DNA of 64,000 nt from Lytechinus variegatus (GCF_018143015.1 NC_054741.1:59022197-59086196); one strand, 5' to 3'; positions 1 through 13,334 are shown, counted from the first letter of the stretch. Translations and numbers: made by a program. The notes: generated by a model not told the origin, from the sequence alone.

Positions 1-1289
1 TTGCTGTTCTGCGGAAGTCCATTAAAAGGCACATTTGTTGACACATTGGGTTGATTCTGGGAATATTGGGCATACCCGCTCTGTGATCCACTATTAGCCT
101 GCCATACACCTTGCATCCCCATCGTATTTGAAGCACTGCCTGCGGTATTCCTCACTGTTCCTACATTGTTTTGCATATTTCCTGGTCTAGTACTAGTCCT
201 CGAATAGCCTGAACTTGAGTTAGGCATTGGTCCATAATGTCTTAGTTTCTGAAGAGACCCTGGCACCTGGTTTCCACCTGTCATGGAGTTGTACATTCCA
301 CCTCTGGACATCGATGAGCGCTGATTTGGCACCCTCATCCTTGCACCAACGGAAGAGCCATACATTGCCTGATTATTCCCATATGCCTGGCCCATCATAG
401 CACCAGGATTCACACACTGATTCCCTCGAATTCCCAAATCCGATGACATCGATCCATCAGCGGTCATGTTCATATCAGAAGAATGCATCCCAGGTGTATT
501 ATTGGCTGCATACAATTGGGAGTTTGTGTTTTGTCTTTGAGATGATGGAAACTGGTTTTGATGGTACTGGTTTGAATTGGCTTTATGAGAAAGATGCATA
601 TTCACTGGATGAGGATTGGGATATGGAGCCTGTCCCATTCGCGTTTGACTTGTCCTGTCCCACATCTCACTTGATTTCATCATTGCATTTGTCCGATTAT
701 AAGCGGCAGGCTGGTTGTGGTGAGAAGCATAAGGTCCAAATCCTTCTCCATATTGTTGACTTTGATTAGACATGTTGGGTTGAGGATAGGAAGATTGAGA
801 CATACTAGCGTTTCTATTTGAATATGCGGAGTCTGTCGATGATCCAGAGTAGGAATGCGAGCGTTGCATGTTTGAGAAGGAACCGATGCCGACATTCGGG
901 GGTACGGATGCCCGACGATTCGGGGTTGAGCCGCTCATCGTTCCATACCCAGATTGCATGCCTGTATTTGAATGGCGATTGTAAGCACTGGCATCCATAT
1001 TCGGAGCTGGAAAATTGCGATTATCTCCTCCAAGCATGTTCGAGTTCATCCGCTGAGATGGGTTGTGCGATTGTTTCTGATAAGAATTGTGGGGATCGGA
1101 ATAATTTCCCCCGAATTCAGATGACTCGTTGATGGAGGGTATGTGCGGGTATGCCATTGCTCCGTAACTGTGCTCGCTAGACGGACGGGCCGCCGAGGCA
1201 TTAGCGTTCGTTGGATAGGATGCTTGGCCTCTTACTCCTCCCCCACCAAACTGACTAGCCGTCCCTCGTCCGTACGAGTAACCCGACAT
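1..1289 (-). CDS. N-terminal exon of a Q/N/S/G-rich low-complexity protein (3' partial)
   Basis: Reading the minus strand from the ATG at 1289-1287 (protein start MSGYSYGRGTASQFGGGG) gives about 430 codons without a stop, running off the left edge. An in-frame TAA lies about 50 nt upstream of this ATG, which supports the start. The protein is dominated by Ser, Asn, Gln, Gly, Met and Tyr, with many SGY/QYG/PNM-like tracts and very few acidic or bulky hydrophobic residues. It is therefore probably intrinsically disordered. No folded domain is visible in this part. Such N-termini are common in chromatin and transcription regulators (ARID1-, SS18- or coactivator-like), but I cannot name the family. 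The exon has higher GC and no microsatellite structure, unlike its surroundings, and the long open frame is very unlikely by chance. The function would be decided by exons left of the window. Confidence 0.85.
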   Translation of the reverse strand, partial: MSGYSYGRGTASQFGGGGVRGQASYPTNANASAARPSSEHSYGAMAYPHIPSINESSEFGGNYSDPHNSYQKQSHNPSQRMNSNMLGGDNRNFPAPNMDASAYNRHSNTGMQSGYGTMSGSTPNRRASVPPNVGIGSFSNMQRSHSYSGSSTDSAYSNRNASMSQSSYPQPNMSNQSQQYGEGFGPYASHHNQPAAYNRTNAMMKSSEMWDRTSQTRMGQAPYPNPHPVNMHLSHKANSNQYHQNQFPSSQRQNTNSQLYAANNTPGMHSSDMNMTADGSMSSDLGIRGNQCVNPGAMMGQAYGNNQAMYGSSVGARMRVPNQRSSMSRGGMYNSMTGGNQVPGSLQKLRHYGPMPNSSSGYSRTSTRPGNMQNNVGTVRNTAGSASNTMGMQGVWQANSGSQSGYAQYSQNQPNVSTNVPFNGLPQNS

Positions 1290-2870
1290 CGCTTCGGCCA
1301 GCCAAGGCGGGGTTCCAGAAAAGCAGCAACTCGCTTATGGTCGAAAATATCGGCGCGGCCGAACCGCCAATCTCAAGCGAAAATGAATCATTTGAACGAG
1401 ACGCTTCGATGATACATTGTTATCTGACTGCATAGATGATTATACCTGTTCGTGTTCTCAGTTAGTAATGTTCCGAGTGATGCCACTCAAAACTTAGGTT
1501 GTATAGACAAGGCATTATCTCTATCTCAATGCAATCAAAGTGCTATTAGCGGAGCTAAATCCCGATATCCACGGCAAGTCATTATCAGCTTGCCCGCCCG
1601 TGACAACTGGCCTTTGTAAAACTACGCGAGATATCAGCCTTTGAATGGTCGAGTCAACAACAGGGGAGAAAGATTGGCAGCTCAGTGTAGTGCAGCGGAA
1701 CGCGAGCGAGGCTCAGCAAAAACCTTGAACTTTTTTGGTGGAGTCATGCAAACTTTTTCCCTCTTTACGTGCGGGCCTTCGTACTTGTAGCAATACATTT
1801 GGAAGGTGGTTCCGCAACTTCAAGTTTTACCCAAACACGATATATGTATATTTTTCAATCAGCAACATCACCACTAGTCCCTGGCGTAACGATTGGGGCG
1901 CTTGGGATTCCATGGACCAAAAAAAATTAACCTCCACCACCACCACAACAACAACAAAATGTTAGGAAAAACTGTGAAATATTATATCGTTTCCTGAATG
2001 TCAAAATGTATCACAAAATTAGATGGTCTATCAAAATGTTCAAAAATACTGCTCGTTCGCTTGCAGCATTTTATAACCCCCCCGACACCATGTCTGCCCC
2101 CCTCCAAAATATACTCTAATGACACTATTAAACAGCCGATTGTGAGTTTTTTGTCTGTTTCATAATTATGGGGACATTTCCCTATAGGCCTGTATCATGC
2201 AAAGTATTGAAGATATTTCTATTTCACTAAAAAAAATCCAACCACTTTATCCAAACCCCAACAAAACGATATGATAAAAATTCGACCCCCCCAAAAAAAA
2301 AATGATGAAGGCACAACTGCTTCCCAAAGCGTGACCATTTCCATCCTTGTTTGGGGGAGCCTTACCCCATAGGCCTACCTATCAATGGAAAAGAAGATTA
2401 AGCATTAGTTGAGGTGAGGTCTTAATGCCTAATTGCCCCTCTATTCAGACTTTGAATTGGAATGGGAGGGATTTCTTCACCCTCGAGGCCCAAATCAGCC
2501 CCGATTATTGTTGGTAACACAAAGGGACCCCCATCAGTCGTCATTGGCATAGAATGGCTTCATTCGACGGTATGCAAATTCAATTCGCTGCCCAATTCTC
2601 TCCATTGTATTGGAACGTTATAGAAAAATACATGCTCTTTCGGGCCATGCATTGGTATTTTCTAACTTTACAACGTCTCCTCAGACAATATTTCACTGAA
2701 TTTCATATTAAACAGGATTGATTACACATGTCTATTTTTTTTTCATGGAACGGAAACAACTTTATTATGGCATTCGTTCATCAACATTGTATTATTTGAG
2801 TGCCGTTGATTCCAATATAAAGAATGGAGAATCTCCGAATCATTTCCTTATGTAATTTAGTCATTGATCA
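1290..2870. other. Region upstream of the disordered-protein gene
   Basis: This stretch lies 5' of the minus-strand gene and should hold its promoter and 5' UTR. The first 400 bases are relatively CpG-rich compared with the rest. No TATA box or other core element could be assigned with confidence. The remainder is AT-rich and contains no credible coding frame. Confidence 0.4.
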
Positions 2871-2873
2871 TTG

Positions 2874-3166
2874 ACATCATCACCATCATCATCATCATCA
2901 TCATAATCATCGTCGTCGTCGTCATTGGTTTATTTATTTATTTTAGATATTCATAAAGGGTGGCACATCTTATGATGACATCACCAATTAGGTGGTCTTC
3001 CATGTGGCCCTGTTAACAAAACAACAAATAAAAATCAATCATCATCATCATCATCCTCATCATCATCATCATCACCACCACCACCATCATCCTCCTCATC
3101 ACCACCATCATCATCATCATCATCACCACCACCACCACCACCATCATCCTCATCATCATCATCATC

Positions 3167-3199
<33 letters not shown>

Positions 3200-3296
3200 G
3201 CCATCACCATCATCAATAATCAGGCAAAAAACATCATCATCACCATCATCATCATCATTACATCACCACCGCCACCACCACCATCATCAATAATCA
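2874..3296. repeat. CAT/CAC trinucleotide microsatellite
   Basis: About 420 bases are built mainly of CAT and CAC triplets with short interruptions. The purest part is about 3036-3215, and an ATAATCAGGCAA spacer recurs near 3216 and 3290. One frame reads as poly-histidine and the reverse as Met/Val tracts. These frames are by-products of the triplet repeat, not genes. Confidence 0.9.
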
Positions 3297-3299
3297 GGC

Positions 3300-5210
3300 A
3301 ACAATCATCGCCTCATTTCTCCCAAGCACCATCATTTCCATTATTTTGCCTTTTCTTTTTTGTTTCTCTCTCTCTCTCCTCTCTACTTTACTTGTTATTT
3401 CCACTATCACCGCATCATCCATACGATTCTACGGTCTGCATCCCATATCTGCTCCTCTATCGAATCTCAAACATTTCCTGGCACTCATCGAATTCAGTTC
3501 TTTTTTTATCCATAAAATTCATAAAATCTTCCGTTTCGTGTTCGGGTGTGGGGGGGGGGGTTGTTAATGATATCTAAAAAAAAATGAAATTAAATACTGC
3601 GAAGAAAATGAAGCCCTGCACCATCAAAGTATTTTTTTTTAATATAGCACCTTGTTTTAGCCTGCACTCTAACAACAAGTTGTTTAAGCACAACTTGTTT
3701 AAAAAGTTGAAACAGTAGTTTAAAAATGTAAACAATAGTTGTCATAGTGACACTTTGAACAGTGTTTTTACAGTGATGGGTTTATATATCACTAGATATT
3801 GTCACTCGTATTTTGATTGATGTCTATAAAACCAGAGTGTATGTGATGGCGCTCTTCCGTTTTAATGACAATGGATATTATTGATTGTTGAAATCCGCTT
3901 TAAAATCCGATGAAACTGGGATAAAATGACCCGTAGTTATAAACTAGCATTTTCAAAGTTCTCTTGATATCAATTAGAAAAATCAATCCAAACGGCAAAT
4001 TAAGGCATATAGGCGTAGGCCTATATACTTAAACTGAATGATGATCCTATAAGCACTGTTTGAAGACAAAGAAATTTATGAGATATCTACTATTTTTGAG
4101 CAAGCGCCATGAGCTCTTAGCTGAGGCGGATGCGGCGCTTTACAAGAACCCATCATCATCATCATCATCATCATTCGCAATGAGTATATATTATCCATTG
4201 TTATAGCAAAATACAAACGTGATACAGGGACTTGATGTCGGATGAAAATAATGAAACAAAATATTAATATCCATTCATAATTTTTCCATGTCTAAATGTT
4301 GGTTTGCAAGGTGTTTAAATCTAATTCATTGCTTAAAGGTATTGATTCAGCTGTTTTTCATATGTTTTTAGAAACCCGTGGAAAAACTAAAGATATGAAA
4401 AAAATTTTACTGCAACGCCAGGGACTATATATTTAAATCTTTAATCTTTATATTTGAATTAACAAAGATTAAATCTAAATCAAATATTCGGTTGGTTACT
4501 ATTTACAGCCGATCTGGACTTGTAATCGTAGAGTGAACGTATTTTGTCACAGAACATTTTGTACGTGATAGCTTGTCAGACTAAAAATTGCTCATAAACG
4601 TCGAATTTTGTGTACAAAGTCAATTACTCACTACACATGGTACTTTTCATTCTACCACATAAACTAATGACTGATTTTAAAATATTTTACATGGCCTACA
4701 CCACAAAAAGGTAAAAATATAAAGAAATGTATAAATTAATTAAATAAAATACACAATCGACTGATTTCTAAAACTTTTTTCTAAATAAAATTGTCAGGAA
4801 TGCTTTACATATTTTTTACACTAAATGTTTAGGGGCTTTATTTTGTAAAATAGAGCAAATGGTATGATTTATGTATGAATTAGCAGAATTATTCTATGTA
4901 TTGTTTGTTTTATTTCTGTTCTATATCTGCGTTCAAAATAATACATTATCAGAAATTGTTTGCAATCTATATTACATGAAATAGTATCTTTATTATTTCA
5001 GAAAAATATGCACATTGTTTTCGGTGCTCGAAAAATCGGCGGGCGAAATAACAGGGATGGGGTGAATTTGCCCCGGCCCCATGCACCCGGCCAGCGAGCT
5101 TCCCCCCCCCAAAAAAAAAAGCCCGGCCAGGTTAGGCTAAGATGCATATTTTTTAAAGTTGTATATTACACTCCACCTTGACCACGTGACTCTTGATAAG
5201 TTATGCATTT
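3300..5210. other. AT-rich intergenic DNA, no gene seen
   Basis: No open frame with coding character was found on either strand. A short CAT repeat lies near 4150. A fragment reading GGCGCTTTACAAGAAC near 4133 resembles the 3' ends of some retroposons but is too short to classify. Runs of C and A near 5105 are typical of the homopolymers seen across the window. Confidence 0.5.
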
Positions 5211-5895
5211 TGTTGTTTGAATATAATTCATTCTCCTTATTATTATAGGCCTATACGGAATAATTTAACTGATGATCAGTTTCGTAACGAATGCACAAGT
5301 GATTGATTGATACATTTTTTACATTAATTTTATTCATGATTGTCTTTGTAGGCCAATTGGTGAATTTCTAGCTATATGGAACAAAAGTAAAAAACAAAAA
5401 ACAAACAATCAAACAAAATAGGCAGATTACAATTTTTCAGCACAAGAAAGTGAGAAAGTTTAATAACTGAAACGGTTTTAATCTTTGATTGATTCCCATT
5501 ATGAATATTATATCATTTCCTAAGTACTTTTACGATTAACTTGAATACTTTACTAACTTTAACTTTGTTATTGTTTGAATATCATTCATTTCTCTTCAAA
5601 TAATGTATCGTAATACATATTGGTCTATACCGAAGAATTTATCTGATGATCATGCAGTGTCGTTTTACGAATGCACAATTCATTTTTTTTTTATTAATTT
5701 CATTCATGATTGTCTTTGTATAAATTTCTAGCTATATGGAACTAAAGTAAAAACAAACAAACAAAATAGGCAGATTATAAACTTTTAACACAAGAAAGTG
5801 AGAAAGTTTGATTAACTGAAACGGTTTTAATCTTTGATCGATTCCCATTCATCAATATTTTATCATTTGCTAAGTACTTATACGATTAACTTTAC
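5211..5895. repeat. Direct tandem duplication, two copies, period about 358 bp
   Basis: Copy one (about 5211-5545) and copy two (about 5571-5895) share a long series of matching blocks in the same order. Examples are ATTCATGATTGTCTTTGTA, TTTCTAGCTATATGGAAC, ACAAAATAGGCAGATTA, ACAAGAAAGTGAGAAAGTTT and AACTGAAACGGTTTTAATC. Small indels separate the copies. There is no coding content. Confidence 0.85.
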
Positions 5896-7250
5896 AAGTA
5901 CTGGACTTGAGGTTGAAGTCATTCAAGTGATATGACTATATAGATGGCGCTCTTTCACTTTAAGACACAGTGCTCACCGATCTGCGTGGATAGAATCTCC
6001 GTGATACCAAGTGTCATGAATGTGTGAATAGGGTTTTCAAGTTCCGATTTTGTTTCAATGCCTTGATTTGATTTGATTTACGTCATCGCGGAGGTCATTT
6101 TTTTTTTACAGCAACTACAACAATAATTACATAACATGGCACAAACAAGACGTATTGGTTAATGATTTGCATAGAAGATAATGTTTCTGAAATATGCTTT
6201 TTCACGATTCTGTATACGAAATTAATAATAAATTATAAACATTAGGTCTGAGATCTATATTTATATTTTGTACGAATCCACTGTCCTAAATACTCATACG
6301 CTATAATAATGAAGTGAACATATTCATTGGCCGATAAAATGGAAATCTTTACCTCGGTGGCCACCATACGAGAACACTCCTGAGACACAGGCCTACAGAC
6401 AATTTAATATTATTTCACTCGATCATTATGAAATGGCGTGTCCCTGGGGAGTGTTTATAAAGTGTTAATAATCAAAGTGGCAGTTGTGAAAGAATCATTC
6501 CTGTATATAAAGCGTCAAGAGGACCGACGGCTTAAGGTCATCTCCGAGGGAAATGGTAATGAGGATACAATGCCTTATTAATATAAATTGTGTGTGTGTG
6601 TTGTTAAAAACTTTTCAACAGGATTGAAAATAAGAAGACACATACACAAAAACAATATGAGTGATGATCTTCAGGCAGTAGTATTCGACTATTTTCAATT
6701 AAAGGGCTATTCCAGGCTGAAAATAATATGATTTGAACAGATAAAAAGTCAAACAGACAAACACTGAAAATTTCATAAAATCTGAAAAAGAATAACAGAC
6801 ATGACAAAGTTATGATATTACACAAAGATTTGCATTATTTCGGAGAAATAAACAGTTCTTTGAATGTCTCCATGAATTTTCAGCTAGCAAACTGATATGT
6901 CATATCCCACTTGTTCTTTTGTATTTTGTCATGAAGTCATGTTTATTCAAATTTTGTCCTTTTTCATAAAAATATTGCTGAACAATAACTTCGTTATTTG
7001 CTATCAGATTTTGATAACATTTTTAGTACTTTGCTCGGTGAATTTAGCTATTTCAGTTAGATAAATATTTAGGTTAAACTTTGTAATTCCGAAGGTTCAA
7101 TATTCCATGTATTCCGACGATAAGTTATTCTTATTCTTAATTCCGAACAAAACACGTAAATTGCTTAAACGTGTACATCGATGCTCGTTAACATCTGTGG
7201 CGCTATCCCGAAGGTTCATTAATCTGACAAAAAAATAGGGTTCGTCAATG
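5896..7250. other. AT-rich intergenic DNA, no gene seen
   Basis: Short frames on both strands are AT-rich and lack coding character. The segment beginning AAAGGGCTATTCCAGGCTGAAAAT near 6700 resembles 35521 onward (GGGGTACCCAAGGCTGAAAAT) and may be a diverged interspersed repeat. Confidence 0.4.
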
Positions 7251-8325
7251 GCGTAGCGTGGGTCACGGCATGGGGGGGGGGGGGGCGCGGGCGGGCACCA
7301 GCAAAAAAAAGTAAGTCACTTAGTGAGCTCGCGAAGCGCGCTCAGTTGCCAGGTATTCTGACATTTGAAGAACAGTGCCATTAAACGGATATCATCTCAC
7401 TGATCACATAATGCGAGCTGAATTTTTGTTATATTAGACCTCAAAAGGGACATTATAAGCAATTTTTTTTTGTAATCATGATACGTACCTATTTCTCAAA
7501 ACAAACAAGGCGAGCGCGATGCTCGGGCTGATTTTATATATATATATTGACCCCAAATAGGGATATTTCAACGACTATTTGTTAAGGAATCCGTTTAGAA
7601 CATAGTCATCTAATTCGAGTGCCAAGCGCTTGCTGATTTTGTTAGAATTACATCTAAGCATATGAAGCACTTTTTGTAGTCATTGTAATCATGATTATCA
7701 TACACATCTCACTGATCAAATATTGCAAGCGCGAAGCGCGATCTGAAAATTTAAGAATTTCAGACCTGAAGAGGGGCATTCTAGGGAATGTTTGCAGGAA
7801 TTCACTTACGTATTTCACAAACCAAATGATGCGAACGCATAGTGCGAGCTGAAAATATTTGACATTCCGATCAGAAAAATTTGCATTATGGACTGATTCA
7901 TGCGAACGTAAGCAATGACAAAAAATGTTTTATATCAGGACCTTTAAATGGGGCAATCACTTTAAGTAGTCATGAAAAAGCATATGTCACTACATAAAAC
8001 AATAATAAATCGAAGTGCGAGGCAATAAATTTGGTATATATTGACCTGAAAACGGGAGGTTTTAGTATACAGGGTTATATATCTCGTTAAACCGACAAAG
8101 CTAGCACCAGGAACAATGAAGACATAGGCCCTGAGCAAATTATATCATAAAGTTATCGCAAAAAAATATTTCTTATGTTATAAAGCATAATTGAAATATA
8201 AAATAACATTATAATGAACGATAATTTCTTCTTTCCCATTAAGTTTCTCTTCCTTTCTCCCTCTTTCTCTCATTTCCCCCGCCTTTTTTCCGCCAGTCGA
8301 TGGGGGGGGGGGGGGGGGGGCACGT
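7251..8325. repeat. Copy A of the GCGAGCGCGAAGCGCGAGC interspersed repeat family
   Basis: The element opens with GGCGTAGCGTGGGTCACGG followed by 14 G. Its body is made of diverged tandem units of about 130-180 bp. Each unit has a GCGAGCGCGAAGCGCGAGCTG-like core followed by AAAATTT and a segment reading GACCTGAAAAGGGACATT. It ends in a pyrimidine stretch (AATTTCTTCTTTCCCA...) and 19 G at 8302-8320. The same beginning, units and end occur at 48784-49860, and the same units lie inside 62629-63396. There is no coding potential. It is probably a non-autonomous transposon family. Confidence 0.75.
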
Positions 8326-9047
8326 GGGGTTCGTTATTCTGAAGGTACCGTTGATCGTATACTAAAAGTTTCAGCTCGTTTAATTCGCGCTCGGGTTTAA
8401 TTATTCTTTAGTTGAATTACACATCGTTTTCATGATTTCAAGAACGGCGCAAAATATTTCATTTCTTATTAAAACATAAAAAAAGCGTTCGAATAGCGCT
8501 CGCAACATCTCGCGAGAATGCCCTTTTAACAGTAGTACTTACATGACTTAATTTGCCCTATAATAAAAAAAATCGAGTTTTAGAACTTCAGATTTGACAC
8601 CTTTTTTCCGAACCGCGTGGAAAGCCGAAAATAATTATATCCTATGATCATTATCAGAAATTACTTCGAAAAGGCTTTGCTCAATTTGATTATTACAAAA
8701 CGCACAAAGACTTCACGAAGATAATAATCTCATTGTTAAAATATCACAAAAAGGCCCATTTTGACATATAAGATTTTTTGGGGGCTTGACCCCCCCACGA
8801 AAATACGTTCCGTCGCTCGTTACCATTGAATAGCAACGGTGTCCAACTTTCTACCCCACCCCACCCCCTCCACCACGCTTGCCCTTCCGGTTACCCCGGC
8901 ATCGCCACAGATCATTTCATTTTTCGGACCAACGAACCTTCGGAATTACAAACTTTCGGAATCACGAACTTTCGGAATAACGAATGTAACCTTTATTTTC
9001 AGCCGGAGTACCCCTTTAATAAATAACCAGTAAGGGGGGGGGGCACT
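8326..9047. other. Non-coding DNA with short TTCGGAAT tandem motif
   Basis: Around 8932-8985 a unit of about 17 bp (ACGAACTTTCGGAATAA-like) is repeated three times. Related GTTATTCCGAAGGTT sequences occur at 7195-7235, 8335-8350 and 21525-21630, so this looks like a widespread short repeat. No gene was found. Confidence 0.45.
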
Positions 9048-9078
9048 AATTCGTCCCTGTTTTCACGAAGTGACGGAT
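9048..9078 (+). repeat. Left terminal inverted repeat (31 bp)
   Basis: This is an exact reverse complement of 14555-14585. It contains the CACGAAGTGACGG core that is repeated inside both ends of the element. Confidence 0.85.
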
Positions 9079-9313
9079 GTACGCGCAACTTTTTAAAAGC
9101 CAGTTGTGAGTAAATCGCTTGCAAAGGTTTAGACCTCAATCTCGACCTCTTTAATGTATGCAGGGTGAATAAATATCATATTTTCGTAGAGAGCATATTC
9201 TAGACAATCTTCGATTCCAATCATTTGCATTTTCCTTTAGTATTTACGAAGATAATGAGCTATAAACAGAACCATATTTTCGTGAAAAAAAAATTTTACG
9301 GGACACGCTTAGA

Positions 9314-9418
9314 TTTATTTTCACGAAGTGACGGATAGTGCTGCGCGCGCATAACCGTCACTTCGTGAAAACCCGAAATTCAAGGACGCGCTTCAATTTT
9401 GTTTTTACGAAGTGACGG
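9314..9418. repeat. Subterminal inverted cluster of the TIR core
   Basis: TTTTCACGAAGTGACGGAT (about 9318) is followed about 20 nt later by its reverse complement (about 9351-9371), giving a hairpin with 13-bp arms. A third copy with one change (TTTTTACGAAGTGACGGG) follows near 9399. Repeated transposase-binding sites near transposon ends commonly look like this. Confidence 0.7.
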
Positions 9419-12400
9419 GAAGAGGTTCCGCCTTAGTCCCACGTATAGCCTAGTGGATGCAATTCCATACTTATGTTTTAGATATACACAAACTCTTTAT
9501 TTCCTATTGCAAACAAAATTAATCCTAAATGTAAGATTAATAGGGCCTGCAGCTTCCGCTAATAAGTACAAAAAATTACTTCTAATACTGTTTTCTTTTT
9601 TTTCACGTAATAAAAGGGAAGCCCAATAGACACACGTTTTAAATTCTTAGGCCTATTTTATTTCAATATCATATTCATTTTTGATAGATGAACAATGAAA
9701 TTCGAAAGCTTTGTATAACAGGTCATGAAAAATGTGACTACAATGTAGTCGAATTGTCTTTTGTTCTTGTTAATTTATAAAGAGTTTAATTATACCCTTT
9801 GTGTGCTCTGACTCCGTTTGGAAATTGAAAATTCAACATTATAAACTTTTGTTAGTCTATTAACCTCCCTACCCCCTTCATAAAATGAAATCCCGATTGA
9901 TCAATGTCTCTTAAATGTTGTGTATTAATTCTTTGTTAAGGCCGAGTTAGTAATTCAACATTATTCTTTGAGACTAATAACTCGAAAATTGTAGTCAACT
10001 AAATGTGGACCTAACTTGTCAAAGGCAACAAGAATTGGTAAATTATGACTAATTGCTACCCCCCCCCAAAAAAAAGAATTTGTCAAAATAAAGCGAACAA
10101 ATTTCGAGTTACATATCATTCTCGCCCCCCCCCCCCTCATTCTCTCTCTACTCCGTTTTTCCTTTATCACAATGGTCATGTATTCTCTCCTGAAAATCCT
10201 ATTAAAATATCTTTTCATGCAAAATGAGAGTTATGTCATAAATCATTGAAAATACTAACGATATAAAATAAATTCTTCAAAGTTAGCAATGTGAATAAAT
10301 TTAGAAGAACACTTTTAATTCTATAACATATAAAATCATAGCAGCAAGTGACAAATAGAAAATTAAAATGTAACATTTTTTTCATATCAATCATTTCGAT
10401 AACATGATAAAGGTATGCTTAATAAATTCATTAAAGTATCATCTCCATACAATGTTAACAATGGAAATATATTTTTGACAAAATTTTAAATTCAATAATA
10501 TATAGGACCATAATCGCTAGTGACAAACACATCAACATTCATAATTATTAAAATTAATTTAATATTGCACTGTGAAAGGTATAGGAAATGAACCATCAGG
10601 TACACATTGTCAGAATTTTGTCATTTTATACATTTCATAAAACTTTAATATACCGTTATGCAACAATGTATTTATTTGTATATCATACCTTGCTAAACAC
10701 AATCAGTATAATCCTAGTCTGGGAATGCCACATTTAGAAATACAGAATTGCTATCAAGTACCAAATTCTACATTCAAAACATTCCAATGACAAATTAATA
10801 AACTTTCAATTACAAGATTACTGGAAAATAATTAATGCTAGTGGTGCAGGAAAGTTGTATTCTCTAATGTATATTTGTATTAACATACACATATACAAGT
10901 ATAATGGCCTATTTCTTTTCCATCAAAATAGAAGTAACATAGTCAACATTACTTGTTACATTCACTACTCTTTGGAATTTTTTAATGAAAAGAATGTCAT
11001 AATTAAATCAATTGCCTTGAGAGTTATTTCATGTTTTTACACACTGTCAAGGACTAAAAAGTCCAATAGAACAAAAAGCTTATCTTTACCGAAGGAAACA
11101 TGCAAACATTTGAATAAACAATTATAAACTATGATGGTCAAAGAAAGAAATATAATTTTAAATCAATAATTTAACGTCATATCAAACAGGATAATTTTTT
11201 TACAAATTTATAATCAAAATCCCAAACGACAGCGACAAAAGCAAAAAAAAATGCAAGGATAAAAAATACGAATGACTAAGTAGATTTGTATTTTTTCCAT
11301 CATTCTCAAGTCATTGGCTAAATAACATTCATCAATACAATTTCCAATCAAACACTTATTTTTTAATTGCAAATTATTGTCAGAGTCCAAAACAGGAACA
11401 TATATTAAAATACACCTTAGTTTCTTCCAAATCTGAAAACTTTACAAAAAATCGTCTTCATGGTTTTAGAAAATAACATCTTTGATCTAGTGGGATTAAA
11501 AAAAAGAGTAAAATTCTTACTACAAATAGACAGAAAAACATGTGCTGCAGTGTATCTGCAGACAGAAAAACATGTGCTGCAGCTAAACATAATCATGTAT
11601 TACTTCTTTCGTGAATAACAAAATCTAACAGTTGGATTTTCTGGAATAAAATTACGACACATCAACTGCATGAACCAGGTGTGTGAGCGATGACAAATAA
11701 AGACCTGAAAATTCTGTAGAGTTGGGGGATTAAATTGAATGAGATCTCAAACTATTGTACAGAAATGGGGGATATCAAGCTTGAAATAAAAAGCAAAAAA
11801 TAACTAAAATCAGCTTAAGAATTCTCACACCCCTGATAAACCAATAAAACATTACCTCATGGAAGAGGGGGGGGGGGGGGTGTCTGTATTAATACATTTG
11901 GCTTTTGAAAATGAATTTACAAAAACCTAATATGATTTTCACCCCTACATCCTTACTAGTAATATATCATGCAGCTATCGAGTTTCACAATGCATGTCAG
12001 TCTAAATTGTATGATTGTTATTAAAGAATATGTAGTATTAACACAATTCATTTAAGCACAATACAGCTAATAACATTCAGTTTTATTTTAAATGTAGAAA
12101 TATGCAGTATTTCTGTTTTTTAGATAGCACCAAGCAAAATGAAAACATGCGAATCAAATGAATGAAAAAGGGTAATTATTCTGCATCCATATGTGGACGA
12201 TGTGTATAAGCAATTTTAACATGTAAGTATAGAAGATAAGTGACTATTCTGAACTTTATATTTGACTGTATATATAAAATATTTTTAAAGGAGTTCATAA
12301 TCATATCACTATAAGAGCAGAGACTTATAGTTCAAGCAGTATAGTTTCTTTATATAATACACTGCTCTAAAAATGAAACCAGATTTGAAAGTCCTATCAT

Positions 12401-12682
12401 AATTAAAACTAAACTTATGTTGAAGTCAAAATCTCAAGAAAATTAAAATTGATATCAGTTACCCAGTTGGAAAAAGAAAAAGTTAGATGAGAGCACTGAA
12501 CCTGAAAGGCCACGAGGTAGAGCCAACTCCTTCACATTTTCACAAGTGTAGACAGAGTTTCATCATTAGAATTGCAGTCAGAGTTCTCAGAAGATGTTTC
12601 TAGTTTGGTTACTTCAATAGTTCAAAACCAGGGCACACTATAAAAATCCAGTCACTACCAAATCCACTGTCATGTCACCAAA

Positions 12683-13334
12683 TCAGATCATATCTGCGAT
12701 GTTCAGGGAATCATCAATGACACATCTGACAAGCGTGTCGGCCCCTGGATCTAACCTATGTGTGTGGAATGAAATAATGTACAAATTATCTGTTTGTTTT
12801 CAAAGTTTTTTGTCAATCCAATATCAAGTTTGTAGAATAGATAGCAGACTCAATATTTTAAATTACCCTTACCAAACATAAACCTCCCCAGTCAGTATGG
12901 TACAAGAATATACTTTATACACTCTATTTACCAATGATAATTTAAGCAAATATTTCAATTAGATGTTTCCAATTTATAAGAAAGTTTCAGCTGAAAATAT
13001 GATCACATGTCAAATTTGTAATGCTCTAGGGCAGTACACCAAGCATCTGTTAAAATGAGAATGTTCTTTTACAACTTAGAAATACATGTATATCTGCTAA
13101 ATTATAACGTATTCCAAAATTAATATTTTCTGATTATAACTTTGAATCAACATAGTTTTATAGCTTCATTGTTTACCAGATTTGCAATTGAAATTAATTT
13201 TGGTAGTGAGTGAAAATCAATGAATTGCTTATACTGACAGGATGTCATGTGAGTTTATAACACTATGAAAATTCTCACCTGGAATTGTATCTGACCATCA
13301 GCAACAAGTGTACCAGTTCCAGGACTTCTCTCAT
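12683..13334 (-). other. Possible two-exon minus-strand coding segment inside the 5.5-kb element
   Basis: An ATG at 13334 opens 18 codons that end at a strong donor (AG|GTGAGA, exon end 13279). A pyrimidine-containing acceptor (CACACACATAG) places the next exon at 12755. Joined in phase 2, the frame continues to a TGA at 12683, giving 42 codons in total (MREVLELVHLLL... ...IDDSLNIADMI). The phase-0 joining is also open for 37 codons, so the frame is not unique. The peptide is not recognised. It could be the tail of a captured or resident gene, or chance. Confidence 0.18.

Noticed and set aside
2992-3219. Poly-histidine open frame
   Set aside because: It is a by-product of the CAT/CAC triplet repeat, and the reverse strand is equally open.
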